The translations under genes were made by a program, and so were the position numbers. The notes under the pieces are model-generated. The model made no database searches, was not told the origin of the DNA, and was given only the letters and a program-made list of their open reading frames with translations. Positions 25,153-34,943 of a DNA stretch of 64,000 nucleotides are shown here, piece by piece. Source of the stretch: Rhodobacter sp. Har01 (lineage in GTDB: Bacteria; Pseudomonadota; Alphaproteobacteria; Rhodobacterales; Rhodobacteraceae). Position 1 is the stretch's first letter. Each line of letters starts with the position of its first letter. The stretch is taken from NCBI RefSeq assembly GCF_020564565.1, contig NZ_JAJCTD010000004.1, positions 363,837 through 427,836 of the forward strand, read 5' to 3'.

Positions 25153-26204
25153 CCTCCGTTGGCCTGACCCCCGGCGCGGCCTATGCCCGCCGGATCAGGC
25201 GGCGCGGCGCGGCGGTTCTGGCCGCCGCGCTGGCGCTTGTGGCGCTGCTGATCGCCGATCTGGTGACCGGCCCCTCGGGCATGCCGCTGGCCGAGCTGAA
25301 CCGCGCCCTCTGGGCCGGGCCGGGCGGGGAAGACCGCGCGGCGGCGGCGATCCTGTGGCAGATCCGGATGCCGCAGACGATCATGGCCACGCTGGTCGGC
25401 GCCAGCCTGGGCCTGGCCGGTCTGATGATGCAGACCATCCTGGCCAACCCGTTGGCCAGCCCCTTCACCCTGGGCTTTTCCGCCGCCGCCGGCTTTGGCG
25501 CGGCGCTGTCGATCCTGTTCGGCGGCCTTTCGCCCCTGCCGCAATGGGTGGAAACGCCACTTGCCGCCTTTGCCATGACCCTGCTGTCGACCGGCCTGAT
25601 CTACCTGGTCGCCCGGCTGAAGGGTGCCCAGCCCGAAGTGCTGGTGCTGGCCGGCATTGCCGTGCTGTTCTTCTTTCAGGCGCTGCAATCGCTGGTGCAG
25701 TTCATGGCCTCGCCCGAAGTCTTGCAGCAGATCGTGTTCTGGCTGTTCGGCAGCCTGCTCAAGGCCTCGTGGACCTCGGTCCAGGTCGCCGGCGCGATCC
25801 TGGCACTGTGCCTGCCGCTGGTGCTGCGCGACGCCTGGAACCTGACCGCGCTGCGCACCGGAGACGCCAATGCCGCCGCGCTGGGGCTGGACGTCAACCG
25901 CCTGCGCCGCCGTGCCTTTCTGCTGGTGGCGGCGCTGACCGCGGGGGCCGTCAGCTTTACCGGCACCATCGGCTTTGTCGGCCTGATCGCCCCCCACGTC
26001 GCCCGCGCCGCCGTGGGCGAGGATCACCGCTTTGCCCTGCCGATGGCGGCGCTGACCGGCGCGGTGATCCTGGTCGCGGCCTCGGTGCTGGGCAAGCTGA
26101 TCTCGCCCGGGGCGGTGATCCCGGTCGGCATCATCACCGCCGTCGCCGGCATCCCGATGCTGCTGGCCGTCCTGTTGACGCTGAAACCGGCGGGGCCGCG
26201 ATGA
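25149..26204 (+). CDS. FecCD-family ABC permease
   Basis: An inner-membrane permease of 351 residues with about nine to ten helices. MPQTIMATLVGASLGLAGLMMQTILANPLASPFTLGFSAAAGFGAAL is the BtuC/FecCD signature, and GFVGLIAPHVARAAVG is the cytoplasmic coupling region. Its ATG overlaps the upstream stop (ATGA) and its own stop overlaps the ATPase start, giving a tightly coupled set. The first in-frame residues upstream belong to the other frame of the binding-protein gene and are not part of it. Confidence 0.93.
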   Translation: MTSVGLTPGAAYARRIRRRGAAVLAAALALVALLIADLVTGPSGMPLAELNRALWAGPGGEDRAAAAILWQIRMPQTIMATLVGASLGLAGLMMQTILANPLASPFTLGFSAAAGFGAALSILFGGLSPLPQWVETPLAAFAMTLLSTGLIYLVARLKGAQPEVLVLAGIAVLFFFQALQSLVQFMASPEVLQQIVFWLFGSLLKASWTSVQVAGAILALCLPLVLRDAWNLTALRTGDANAAALGLDVNRLRRRAFLLVAALTAGAVSFTGTIGFVGLIAPHVARAAVGEDHRFALPMAALTGAVILVAASVLGKLISPGAVIPVGIITAVAGIPMLLAVLLTLKPAGPR

Positions 26205-26938
26205 CGCTGCACGCCAGCCTTCCCGCCGTCCGCAAGGGCCGCCGCACCATCCTGCACCCGCTGGAGCTGACCGCCGAGCCGGGCCAGATGCTGGGCGTGA
26301 TCGGCCCCAACGGCGCGGGCAAGTCCACCCTTCTGCGCAGCCTGGCCGGGGCCGAGGGGCCAAGGCCCCCGACCACCTGGCAGGGCGCGCCTCTGCCCGC
26401 CCGCCGCATCGCCTACATGCCGCAGGCGTTCCAGATCTCGGCCGGCCTGACCGTGCTGGAATGCGTCCTGCTGGGCCGGCGCGAGACGCTGGGCTGGCAC
26501 GTCCTGCCCGCCGACATGGCCGAGGCCGAGGCCGTTCTGCACCGGCTTGGCCTGTCGGATCTGGCGCCCCGCGGGATGGACACGCTGTCGGGCGGACAAC
26601 AGCAGATGGTCCTGCTGGCGCAGCGCCTGGTCCGCGCGCCGCTGCTGATGGTGCTGGACGAGCCGACCTCGGCGCTGGACCTGCACCACCAGCTGGCGAT
26701 CCTGCGCCACCTGGTCGGCTATGCCCGCTCCGCCCGGGCGGTGATCGTTCTGGCCCTGCACGACCTGACCCTTGCCGCCCGCTTTTGCGATCGGCTCTGG
26801 CTGTTGCATCAGGGCGCGCTGGTGGACAGCGGCCCCGCCGCGCGGGTTCTGACGGCCCGCGCCATCGGCCAGTGCTGGCAGGTCGCGCCGGAAATCCTGA
26901 CCGGCCGCGACGGCCACCCGGTCATCGTCCCGCATTGA
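26201..26938 (+). CDS. ABC transporter ATP-binding protein, FecE/BtuD type
   Basis: The 245-residue nucleotide-binding subunit of the chelate transporter. Walker A GPNGAGKS is at residues 35-42, the signature LSGGQQQM near 131, Walker B LLMVLDEPTSALD near 150 and the switch His in ALHDLTLAARF. The ATG overlaps the permease stop (ATGA). No TonB receptor gene or siderophore biosynthesis gene is in the window, so the outer-membrane partner is elsewhere. Confidence 0.94.
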   Translation: MTLHASLPAVRKGRRTILHPLELTAEPGQMLGVIGPNGAGKSTLLRSLAGAEGPRPPTTWQGAPLPARRIAYMPQAFQISAGLTVLECVLLGRRETLGWHVLPADMAEAEAVLHRLGLSDLAPRGMDTLSGGQQQMVLLAQRLVRAPLLMVLDEPTSALDLHHQLAILRHLVGYARSARAVIVLALHDLTLAARFCDRLWLLHQGALVDSGPAARVLTARAIGQCWQVAPEILTGRDGHPVIVPH

Positions 26939-26954
26939 CCGCCGAACAACCGCG

Positions 26955-27929
26955 TCAGACCGGCGCGCCGGCGGCGTCGAAGATGCCCTCGAACAGCGCC
27001 GAGGACAGGTAGCGCTCGCCCGAATCCGGCAGGATCACCACGATGGTCTTGCCCGCGTTCTCGGGCCGTTCGGCCAGCCGCAGCGCCACCGCCGTCGCCG
27101 CGCCGCAGGAGATGCCGGCCAGGATGCCCTCATCCCGCGCCAGCCGCAGCGCGGTGGCGATGGCTTCGGGGCCCGTCACCTGCTCGACCGCATCGACCAG
27201 CGACAGGTCCAGCACCCCCGGCACGAAGCCCGCGCCAATGCCCTGAATCTTGTGCGGCCCCGGCGCGACCGTCTCGCCCGCGCGGGTCTGGCTGATCACC
27301 GGGCTTTCCGCCGGCTCGACCGCGACCGAGACCAGTGGGTGCCCCAGCGTGCGCTTGATGTAGCGCGACACGCCGGTGATGGTGCCGCCGGTGCCCACGC
27401 CCGCCACCAGGATATCGACGACTCCGCCGGTATCTTCCCAGATCTCGGGCCCGGTGGTGCGTTCGTGGATCGCCGGGTTGGCCGGGTTCTGGAACTGTTG
27501 CAACAGCACGTATTTCGGGTCGCTCGCCGCAATCTCCTCGGCCCGGGCGATGGCCCCCTTCATACCCTTGGCGCCTTCGGTCAGCACCAGCTTCGCGCCA
27601 TAGGCGAGCAGGATCTTGCGCCGCTCGATGCTCATCGTCTCGGGCATGGTCAGGGTGATCGGGATGCCGCGCGCGGCGGCGACGAAGGCCAGCGCGATGC
27701 CGGTGTTGCCCGAGGTCGGCTCGACGATCTCTTTCCCCGGGCCCAGCAGGCCGCGTTCCTCGGCATCCCAGATCATCGCAGCACCAATCCGGCATTTCAC
27801 CGAATAGGCCGGGTTGCGGCCTTCGATCTTGGCCAGGATGCGCGCGCCGGTCCCGGCAGCGATCCGGTTCAGCTGCACCAGCGGCGTGCGCCCGATGGAC
27901 AGCGAGTTGTCGTCGTAGATCCGTGTCAT
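26955..27929 (-). CDS. cysK: Cysteine synthase A
   Basis: Forms cysteine from O-acetylserine and sulfide with PLP. The 324-residue protein has the PLP lysine K45 in [11 protein letters not shown], the [12 protein letters not shown] loop and [10 protein letters not shown] phosphate loop. The [11 protein letters not shown] variant is the CysK1 type of alphaproteobacteria. The ATG at 27929 gives [13 protein letters not shown], the usual start; the 46-residue upstream extension is not credible. It is convergent with the chelate transporter, separated by only 16 bp. Confidence 0.95.
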   Translation of the reverse strand: MTRIYDDNSLSIGRTPLVQLNRIAAGTGARILAKIEGRNPAYSVKCRIGAAMIWDAEERGLLGPGKEIVEPTSGNTGIALAFVAAARGIPITLTMPETMSIERRKILLAYGAKLVLTEGAKGMKGAIARAEEIAASDPKYVLLQQFQNPANPAIHERTTGPEIWEDTGGVVDILVAGVGTGGTITGVSRYIKRTLGHPLVSVAVEPAESPVISQTRAGETVAPGPHKIQGIGAGFVPGVLDLSLVDAVEQVTGPEAIATALRLARDEGILAGISCGAATAVALRLAERPENAGKTIVVILPDSGERYLSSALFEGIFDAAGAPV

Positions 27930-28119
27930 CCGCGTCGCTCCAACCGATCCGTGGCGTCCTGTGCCCCGGTCACGGTGGCGAATGCGGCACGCGCCGGTCA
28001 AGCCGAAAAGGCGGCGCGGAAGCATCTGCTCTTCCCGGCCGAATTCCGGAACCGGCGTTCTGCGCAAGCCCGGAAACCGAGAACGTCCGTCTCCGGGCGC
28101 TTGGCCTGCGGCGTGCCGC

Positions 28120-29736
28120 TCAGCGCGCGTCGGCGAGAATCAGCTCCGCCGCCTTCCAGCCGACCAGAATCGCCGGCGCATTGGTGTTGCCCGCGATCAG
28201 GTTCGGGAAGCTGGAGGCATCGGCCACCCGCAGCCCCTGCACACCATGCACCCGCAGCCGCGCGTCGATGACCGAGGTCGCCGGCTTCGGCCCCATCCGG
28301 CAGGTGCAGGAGGGGTGATAGACGGTGCCCGAGCGCAGGCGGAAATCCTGGGTCAGGTCGGCGTCGCTTTGCACCTGCGGCCCGGGGCGCAGTTCCTCAT
28401 CCACCCAGCGGGCGAAACTCGGCTGCGCCGCGATCTTGCGCAGGAACTTCACCGCCAGCAGCATCTCGGCCACGTCTTCCCTGGTGGAATAGGCATTCCC
28501 CACGATCGACGGATGCGCCATCGGGTCGGGCGAGGTGATCCGCACATGCCCGCGGCTAGTGGGCCGGCAGTTCGACAGGCCGATGCTCAGCCCCGGAAAG
28601 GGATCGGGGTTCAGCAGCGGCCGCTCACCCGCCTTCGGGATCAGGGTGGAAAACGCCTGCATGTAAAGCTGCATGTTCGGCCGGTCGAGGTCGGGCCGCG
28701 TGCGGAAGAACCCGCCGCCGTGGTTGATCGACTTGGCCAGCGGCCCGCCTCCCAGGGTCAGATACCACAGCCCGACCAGCACCTTGCCCCAGGCTGGGTG
28801 CAGGATGTTGTTGTAGGTCGGCACCTTCATCCGCCAGGTGTAGTTCAGGCCGTGGTGGTCGCTCATATGCTCGCCCACGTTGGGGTTGGCCTGCACCACC
28901 GCAATGCCCATCTTCTGCAGCAGCGGCCCCGGCCCGATGCCGGAAAGCTGCAGCAGTTGCGGGCTGTTGATCGCACCGCCGCACAGGATCACCTCGGCCT
29001 TCGCGCGCAGCACCCTGCGCTCGCGCGCGTTGCGATATTCCACGCCCACCGCCCGGCCGTTCTCGATGACGATCCGCGTCACCTGCGCCCCGGTGAGGAC
29101 GGTCAGGTTCTTGCGCCGCATCGCCGGCCGCAGGAAAGCGCGCGCGGTCGAGTTGCGGCGGCGGTGCCTGATCGTCATCTGGTAGGTGCCGGCGCCGTCC
29201 TGCTCGGCGCCGTTGAAATCGGGGTTGAAGGGCAGGCCGGCCTCGCCGCAGGCGGCGATGTAATCCTGAACCAGCCAGTGCAGCCCCTTGCGGTTTTCCG
29301 AGATGAACAGCGGCCCGCCACGGCCGCGGAAGGCGTTGCCGCCGGCCTGATTGTCCTCGATGGCGCGGTAGGCGGACAGGACGTCATCCCAGCCCCAGCC
29401 AGGATTTTCCGCGCCCCATTCGTCATAGTCGGCACGGTGGCCGCGAATCCAGACCATGGCGTTGATCGAGGACGACCCGCCCAGCACCTTGCCGCGGGGG
29501 ATGAAGTCCTGCTGGCCCGCAAGGCCGGGGTCGGGTTCGGTCCGGTAAAGCCAGTTCACCGCAGGGTTGTAGAACAGCTTGCCGTAACCCAGCGGCATCT
29601 GGACGAAAAGTCGCCGGTCCGTGCCGCCCGCCTCCAGCAGGGTGACACGGTACTTGCCGGATTTCGTCAAACGCTCGGCCAGCACGCAGCCCGCAGAGCC
29701 GGCGCCCACGATGATGTAGTCGGTCTCGTCCGTCAT
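28120..29736 (-). CDS. GMC family oxidoreductase (choline-dehydrogenase-like)
   Basis: A 538-residue FAD enzyme. [17 protein letters not shown] is the dinucleotide-binding motif at the N-terminus, [23 protein letters not shown] is GMC signature 1, and [18 protein letters not shown] is signature 2. The C-terminal end has [10 protein letters not shown] with the catalytic His region. It resembles choline or alcohol dehydrogenases of roseobacters, but lacks enough specificity residues to name the substrate. No betaine-aldehyde dehydrogenase is adjacent, so BetA is not assumed. Confidence 0.88.
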   Translation of the reverse strand: MTDETDYIIVGAGSAGCVLAERLTKSGKYRVTLLEAGGTDRRLFVQMPLGYGKLFYNPAVNWLYRTEPDPGLAGQQDFIPRGKVLGGSSSINAMVWIRGHRADYDEWGAENPGWGWDDVLSAYRAIEDNQAGGNAFRGRGGPLFISENRKGLHWLVQDYIAACGEAGLPFNPDFNGAEQDGAGTYQMTIRHRRRNSTARAFLRPAMRRKNLTVLTGAQVTRIVIENGRAVGVEYRNARERRVLRAKAEVILCGGAINSPQLLQLSGIGPGPLLQKMGIAVVQANPNVGEHMSDHHGLNYTWRMKVPTYNNILHPAWGKVLVGLWYLTLGGGPLAKSINHGGGFFRTRPDLDRPNMQLYMQAFSTLIPKAGERPLLNPDPFPGLSIGLSNCRPTSRGHVRITSPDPMAHPSIVGNAYSTREDVAEMLLAVKFLRKIAAQPSFARWVDEELRPGPQVQSDADLTQDFRLRSGTVYHPSCTCRMGPKPATSVIDARLRVHGVQGLRVADASSFPNLIAGNTNAPAILVGWKAAELILADAR

Positions 29737-29912
29737 GCCCGGGCCTCCGCTGCCGGGCAAGCTACCCCCCGGGCGGGCCGCGGCCTTGGCGTTTTGCGAC
29801 CGGGAATGTCGCGTCGGAACCATCCGGGGCGGCAGCGTTGACAGGCCTGCCCGTCAGGATCAAACTTCGCCGGCTTGCCCAACCCGCCGCAGCGAACATC
29901 AGGACCATGGCC

Positions 29913-30718
29913 ATGTCCGAAAGCGCGCATCACGATGCCTGGGCGGCGGCCGACAGCTAGATGCCTACATGGGCCGGTGGAGCCGGCAAACCGCGCCGCT
30001 GTTCCTGGACTGGCTGGCGCCGCTCGCGGGCCTGGACTGGGTCGAGGTCGGCTGCGGCACCGGCGCGCTTTCGGCACAGATCCTGGCGCGCGGCTCCCCC
30101 GCCAGCCTGACCGCCATCGACCCGTCCGCCGGGTTCGTGGCCAAGGCGCAGGCCGCCCTTGCAGACCCGCGCGCGCGCTTTGCGGTGGGCGATGCGCAGG
30201 CCCTGGACCTGGCCGATGCCAGCGCCGACATCGTGGTCTCGGCGCTGGCGCTGAACTTCATTCCCGACCGCGCCAAGGCCCTGTCCGAGATGTGCCGCGT
30301 GGCCCGGCCCGGCGGCACCATCGCCTGCTACGTCTGGGATTATCCGGGCGGCGGGGTCGAATTCATGCGTGCCTTCTGGACGGCGGCGGTGACGCTGGAC
30401 CCTGCCGCAAGCGATCTGACCGAGGACAAGCGGTTTCCCTTCTGCACCCCCGACGCGCTGACGCACCTTCTGCACGAGGCCGGCCTGTCGAGGCTGGCCT
30501 GCCAGACCCTGACCGCGCCGACACGGTTCGTCGATTTCGACGATTTCTGGCGCCCGTTCGCATTGGGCGCCGGTCCGGCACCCGGCTATTGCGCCAGCCT
30601 TGCGCCAGACCACCGCCAGCGCCTGCAAGACCGGCTGTCGGCCGATCTGCCGCGTCAGGCCGACGGCTCCATCGTGCTGCACACCCGCGCCTGGGCGCTG
30701 CGCGGAACTTCCAGATGA
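29913..30718 (+). pseudogene. Class I SAM methyltransferase with a -1 frameshift near its start
   Basis: The main frame carries VEVGCGTGALSAQIL, a Rossmann SAM motif, and continues to a normal end near RAWALRGTSR. Upstream, after AGGACC, an ATG at 29913 encodes MSESAHHDAWAAADS and then hits TAG at 29958-29960. Restoring one base there (TA plus one base, then GAT GCC TAC ATG GGC) joins it to DAYMGRWSRQTAPLFLDWL, the expected N-terminus for this family. So the gene has a one-base deletion, or the sequence has an error. A shorter product could start at the ATG at 29969 (249 residues), missing only the first helix. Confidence 0.75.
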
Positions 30719-30721
30719 CCG

Positions 30722-31522
30722 CTAGCGCCCCTTCCAGACCGGATCGCGCTTTTCGGCAAAGGCGCGGGCGCCTTCCAACTGGTCTTCGCTCGAGTAGAGC
30801 CGGTCCACCGTCGGCATCTGCCGCTTGGTGATGCGGTTCAGGGCATCCTGGAAGCGCATGGCCTCGGCCTCGCGCACCACTTCCTTGATCGCGGCGTAGA
30901 CCAGCGGCGGGCCGCTTTCCAGCAGCCGCGCCAGCGCCCAGGCCTTGGGCAGCAGGTCTTCGGCGGTGCAGATTTCCTTGACCAGCCCCCATCGATGCGC
31001 CTCCTCGGCATCGAACCAGCGCCCGGTCAGCAGCAGGTCCATCGCGACATGGTAGGGGATGCGCTTGGGCAGCTTGATGCTGGCGGCATCGGCCACGGTG
31101 CCGGACCGGATTTCCGGCAAGGCGAAGGTGGCAGTGGTGGTGCACAGGATGAGATCGGCCGACAGCGCCAGTTCCAGGCCTCCGCCGCAGCAGATGCCCT
31201 GCACCGCGGCGATCACCGGCTTGTTGAGGTTGGGCAGTTCCTGCAAGCCGCCGAAGCCGCCGACGCCATAGTCGCCGTCCACCGCGTCACCGTCGGCCGC
31301 GGCCTTGAGGTCCCAGCCAGGGCAGAAGAATTTCTCGCCGGTCGAGCGCAGGATGCAGACGCGCAGGCTGTCGTCGTCGCGGAAGTCGCGGAACACGAGC
31401 CCCATGATGCGGCTGGTGACCAGGTCGATGGCATTGGCCCTGGGCCGGTCGAGCGTCACCTCGAGGATGGCGCCTTCGCGGCGGGTGCGGATCGGGCCTT
31501 CGGTTCGCATCTGCATCGGCAT
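30722..31522 (-). CDS. Enoyl-CoA hydratase, carnitinyl-CoA dehydratase-like
   Basis: A crotonase-fold enzyme of 266 residues. The oxyanion-hole segments are FFCPGWDLKA and QGICCGGGLELALSADLI, and a glutamate follows in PEIRSG. The best functional guess is hydration of crotonobetainyl-CoA to carnitinyl-CoA (CaiD-like), because it ends a cluster with carnitine dehydrogenase and BKACE. It lies 5 bp after the acyl-CoA synthetase stop. Crotonases are hard to name from sequence, so the substrate is inferred from context. Confidence 0.8.
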   Translation of the reverse strand: MPMQMRTEGPIRTRREGAILEVTLDRPRANAIDLVTSRIMGLVFRDFRDDDSLRVCILRSTGEKFFCPGWDLKAAADGDAVDGDYGVGGFGGLQELPNLNKPVIAAVQGICCGGGLELALSADLILCTTTATFALPEIRSGTVADAASIKLPKRIPYHVAMDLLLTGRWFDAEEAHRWGLVKEICTAEDLLPKAWALARLLESGPPLVYAAIKEVVREAEAMRFQDALNRITKRQMPTVDRLYSSEDQLEGARAFAEKRDPVWKGR

Positions 31523-31527
31523 GGGGC

Positions 31528-33519
31528 TCAGACCTTCCTGATCAGGGCATCCACCGCCACCGCGCCGGTTGCGCGGACGAGGATGGGGTTGATTTCGATT
31601 TCCTCGAGGCTGTCGTCGGCCAGCATCAGCGCGCCCAGGCGGGTGGCGATCTCGGCCACCGCCGCCATGTCGGCCCGCGGCCGGCCGCGGTAGCCATCCA
31701 AGAGCGGCCATAGCCGCAGGCGGCGGGCGGCCTGCAGGAGGTCTTCGGCGGGGACGGGCAGGACCAGGGTGACGGTATCGGCCAGCACCTCGGCGGTGAC
31801 GCCGCCCATGCCAAGGGTCAGCGTCACGCCATAGACCGGGTCGCGGCGCAGGCCGATAAGGATTTCTGCCAGGGTGCCGGTGACCATTTCCTCGACCAGA
31901 TAGCCGGTAGCGCCGGGCATTTCGGCCTGGCCTTGCAGGCTGGAGAGATTGAGGCGCACCGCCCCGGCCTCGGTCTTGTGGGCGAAGCCCAGGCCCTTGA
32001 GCGCGAAGGGTGGCGTCAGATGCGCGGCCTTGGCGGCAACGTCGGCAAGGGTGTGGCCAAGGACGCCGCGCGGGATGGGCACCCGGGCCGCGTCCAGAAG
32101 GCGCTTGCCTTCGGCCTCGTCCAGCAGGCGGGTCTCGCGCGGGGGCAGAGCGGCGGCGGGGCGCCAGCCGGGGCGGCCGGGGGGCGTCTGCGCCGCCCGG
32201 ATCGCGGCCAGGCCGGTTTCCAGGCCCAGCAGGGCGCAGACGCCCTGGGCCATCATCGCGGTCACTCTGGCCTCGCCGAAGTTCTCGGCCAGCGAGGCGA
32301 TGGGCAGGGAGGGCTTGCCGGTGGCGCGCTGCGCCGCGACGATGGCGTCGAAGGCGGGCTGGTAGCCCGAGGGATCGCAGCGGTCGGGGCGCGGGCTGTC
32401 GATGATGTAGAGGCCGGCGTCGTAGGCCGACAGCATCGCGGAGAAGACCTCGGTGGTCTTGGGCCCGTCACCCCAGATGAAGGTGTGGTAATCCAACGGG
32501 TTGGCGATGGCGACGATGGGGCCGAGGGTTTCGAACAGCCGCGCCCGGGTGGCTTCGGGCACCGGGGGGAAGTCGATGCCGAAGGGGGCGGCAAGGTCGG
32601 CCACCAGCCCGGCTTCGCCCCCCGAGCAGGACAGCGAGCAGAGGCGGGTGCCGATCTGCGGGCCGTGGACGTGGAAGAGCTTGAGCGTCTCGATCAACTC
32701 GCTGGGGGTGTTGACCTCGGCCACGCCGATCTGGCGCAGGAAGGCGCTGGAGGCGGCGCCGCCACCGGCCAAGGAGGCGGTGTGCGAGGCGGCGGCAGTA
32801 CGGCTGAGTTCGGTCTTGCCGGACTTGATGCAGACCACGCCCTTGCCCAGGCCGCGGGCGCGTTCGGCCAGGGCGGCGAAGGCGGCGGCGTCGTCGATGC
32901 CCTCGACATACATGCCCAGGGCGGTGACGCGCGGGTCGTCCAGCAGCGCGCCGGCCAGTTCGGCCAGGCCGACAACGGCGGCATTGCCGAGGCAGGCGAC
33001 ATAGGCGACGGGCAGGCCGCGCTGCTGCATGCCAAGGTTGATGACGATGTTCGAAGACTGGCTGACAAGCGCAACGCCCTTGTCCACCCGCACGCCGCCG
33101 TGCTGGTCCGGCCAGAGCAGCGCGCCATCCAGGTAGTTGATCACACCATAGCAGTTCGGCCCGAGGATCGGCATGTCGCCGGCCGCGTCGACCAGTCTCT
33201 GCTGCAACCCGGGCTCGCCGGCTTCCTCCCAGCCCGAGGCAAAGCAGATCGCGCCGCCTGCCCCCATGGCGGCAAGGTCCCTGACCACGTCCAGTGTGGC
33301 GAAGCGGTTGACGCCGACAAAAGCGGCATCGGGCGGCTCTGGCAGGTCGGCGAGGCTGGTATAGGCCCGCAGCCCGCCGATCTCGGCCTTGGTCGGGTGC
33401 ACCGGCCAGACCGGACCGGCAAAGCCCATCTTGCGGCATTGCTCGATGACGTTCAGCGCCCAGCCGGCGCCAAGCACGGCGATGTGGCGCGGACGGAGCA
33501 GGCGATCGAGCCGCGTCAT
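31528..33519 (-). CDS. ADP-forming acyl-CoA synthetase family protein
   Basis: 663 residues: an N-terminal CoA-binding Rossmann domain (about 5-125), two succinyl-CoA-ligase-like flavodoxin domains with a likely phosphohistidine in ASHTASLAGG, and a C-terminal ATP-grasp domain (from about 450; ALKGLGFAHKTEAGAVRLNL and EEMVTGTLAEILIGL). This is the acetate--CoA ligase (ADP-forming) family, not the AMP-forming CaiC type. In this operon it may load a betaine such as gamma-butyrobetaine or crotonobetaine onto CoA. Its ribosome-binding site (GGAGG) comes from the edge of the adjacent repeat element. Confidence 0.85.
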   Translation of the reverse strand: MTRLDRLLRPRHIAVLGAGWALNVIEQCRKMGFAGPVWPVHPTKAEIGGLRAYTSLADLPEPPDAAFVGVNRFATLDVVRDLAAMGAGGAICFASGWEEAGEPGLQQRLVDAAGDMPILGPNCYGVINYLDGALLWPDQHGGVRVDKGVALVSQSSNIVINLGMQQRGLPVAYVACLGNAAVVGLAELAGALLDDPRVTALGMYVEGIDDAAAFAALAERARGLGKGVVCIKSGKTELSRTAAASHTASLAGGGAASSAFLRQIGVAEVNTPSELIETLKLFHVHGPQIGTRLCSLSCSGGEAGLVADLAAPFGIDFPPVPEATRARLFETLGPIVAIANPLDYHTFIWGDGPKTTEVFSAMLSAYDAGLYIIDSPRPDRCDPSGYQPAFDAIVAAQRATGKPSLPIASLAENFGEARVTAMMAQGVCALLGLETGLAAIRAAQTPPGRPGWRPAAALPPRETRLLDEAEGKRLLDAARVPIPRGVLGHTLADVAAKAAHLTPPFALKGLGFAHKTEAGAVRLNLSSLQGQAEMPGATGYLVEEMVTGTLAEILIGLRRDPVYGVTLTLGMGGVTAEVLADTVTLVLPVPAEDLLQAARRLRLWPLLDGYRGRPRADMAAVAEIATRLGALMLADDSLEEIEINPILVRATGAVAVDALIRKV

Positions 33520-33535
33520 CTGCGGCCTCCGCCCT

Positions 33536-33760
33536 GGCGGAGGCCGCCGGGGGCGCTGCCCCCGGACCCCCGGGATATTTGAGGACAGATGAAAGGGCCA
33601 GGGGTGCACCCTGCCCCGGCGAACCGAGGCAGGGTTTCACCCGTCACGGTCATCGGCGTCCCCGCCTGTACCGTGGCCTCAGATTGGCCCATTAACCTTA
33701 ACATTTCGTTTCATCTGTCCTCAAATATCCCACGGGGGTCCGGGGGTGTGAAACCCCCGG
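33536..33760. repeat. Inverted pair of variant intergenic elements
   Basis: A perfect 21-bp inverted repeat (GATATTTGAGGACAGATGAA plus A at 33574-33594, and its complement at 33709-33729) is separated by 114 bp. Flanking hairpins are GGGGGCGCTGCCCCC-like on the left and CCGGGGGT-GTGAA-ACCCCCGG (33740-33760) on the right. The 114 bp between contains TTAACCTTAAC near 33692 and may hold a promoter for the synthetase-hydratase part of the operon. Confidence 0.8.
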
Positions 33761-33770
33761 TTCCAACGGT

Positions 33771-34934
33771 TCAGGCCCCGAGCGGCCGCAGCAATTCGCG
33801 GCTGATGATGTGCCGCTGGATTTCCGAGGTGCCTTCCCAGATCCGTTCCACCCGCGCATCGCGCCAGATGCGTTCCAGCGGCAACTCGTCCATCAGCCCC
33901 ATGCCGCCGTGGATCTGGATCGCCTCGTCGGCGATCATCGCCAGCACCTCGGTGGCCTTCAGCTTGGCCATCGACATGTCGGCCTCGGTGACGGTGCCCT
34001 GGTCGTATTTCCAGGCCGCCTCGCGCACCAGAAGCTCGGCCGCCTTCAACTCCATCGCCATGTCGGCCAGCTTGAAGGAAATCCCCTGGAACTTGCCGAT
34101 CTGGCTCCCGAACTGCCTGCGCTCGGCCGCCCATTGCAGCGCGTGGCCCAGCGCGCGTTCTGCCCGGCCGAGGCAGGTGCTGGCGACCTGCAGCCGTGTC
34201 GCGCCCAGCCAGGAATTCGCCACCTCGAAGCCCTTGTGCACCTCGCCCAGGATCTGCCGCTTGTGCAGGCGGCAGTCATCGAATTCCAGGATCGCGTTGG
34301 TGTAGCCGCGGTGGCTGACGTTGCGGTAGCCGTCGCGCACGGTGAACCCCGGCGTGCCCTTGTCCACGAAGAACGCCGTGATCCTCTTCTTCGGCCCTCG
34401 CGGGGTGTCTTCCTCTCCGGTCGCCATGAAGACGATGGCGAAGCCGGCCAGGTCGGCGTGGCTGATGAAGTGCTTGGTGCCATTCAGGATCCAGTCGTCG
34501 CCGTCGGGGCGGGCGCTCGCCTTCATCCCCCGCAGGTCCGACCCCGCGCCGGGTTCCGTCATCGCCAGGCAGTCCCAGGTCTCGCCGCGGATGCAGGGCA
34601 TCAGGTAGCGTTCGCGCTGTTCCTCGTTTCCGGCCAGCAGGATGTTCGAGGGCCGCGCGACGCAGGTCCAGTGAAGGGCATAGTTCGCCCGGCCCAGCTC
34701 TTTCTCGTAAAGCAGCCAGGACAGGGTATCCAGCCCCGCACCGCCCACCTCGAGCGGCATGTTGGCGGCGTAGAGGCCGGCCGCCATCGCCTTCTGCTGC
34801 ACCTCGCGGATCAGCTCCAGCGGCAGCACGCCGCTGCGTTCCACCGCCTGTTCGTGCGGGTAGAGCTCGGTCTCGACGAAGCTGCGCGTCGTCTCAACGA
34901 TCATCCTTTGCTCTTCGCTCAGGCCGAAATCCAT
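33771..34934 (-). CDS. Acyl-CoA dehydrogenase (CaiA-like by context)
   Basis: A 387-residue FAD acyl-CoA dehydrogenase with the usual three domains. AMTEPGAGSDLRGM is the central signature, and the C-terminal IHGGMGLMDELPLERIWRDARVERIWEGTSEIQ includes the likely catalytic Glu in WEGTSE. It probably oxidises gamma-butyrobetainyl-CoA to crotonobetainyl-CoA, or a similar betaine thioester, given the operon. It follows the SDR gene by 9 bp. Confidence 0.87.
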   Translation of the reverse strand: MDFGLSEEQRMIVETTRSFVETELYPHEQAVERSGVLPLELIREVQQKAMAAGLYAANMPLEVGGAGLDTLSWLLYEKELGRANYALHWTCVARPSNILLAGNEEQRERYLMPCIRGETWDCLAMTEPGAGSDLRGMKASARPDGDDWILNGTKHFISHADLAGFAIVFMATGEEDTPRGPKKRITAFFVDKGTPGFTVRDGYRNVSHRGYTNAILEFDDCRLHKRQILGEVHKGFEVANSWLGATRLQVASTCLGRAERALGHALQWAAERRQFGSQIGKFQGISFKLADMAMELKAAELLVREAAWKYDQGTVTEADMSMAKLKATEVLAMIADEAIQIHGGMGLMDELPLERIWRDARVERIWEGTSEIQRHIISRELLRPLGA

Positions 34935-34943
34935 GGCGTCACC

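Noticed and set aside
28120..29736. Choline dehydrogenase BetA
   Set aside because: The GMC signatures fit but no betaine-aldehyde dehydrogenase or BetI is adjacent, so only the family is called.
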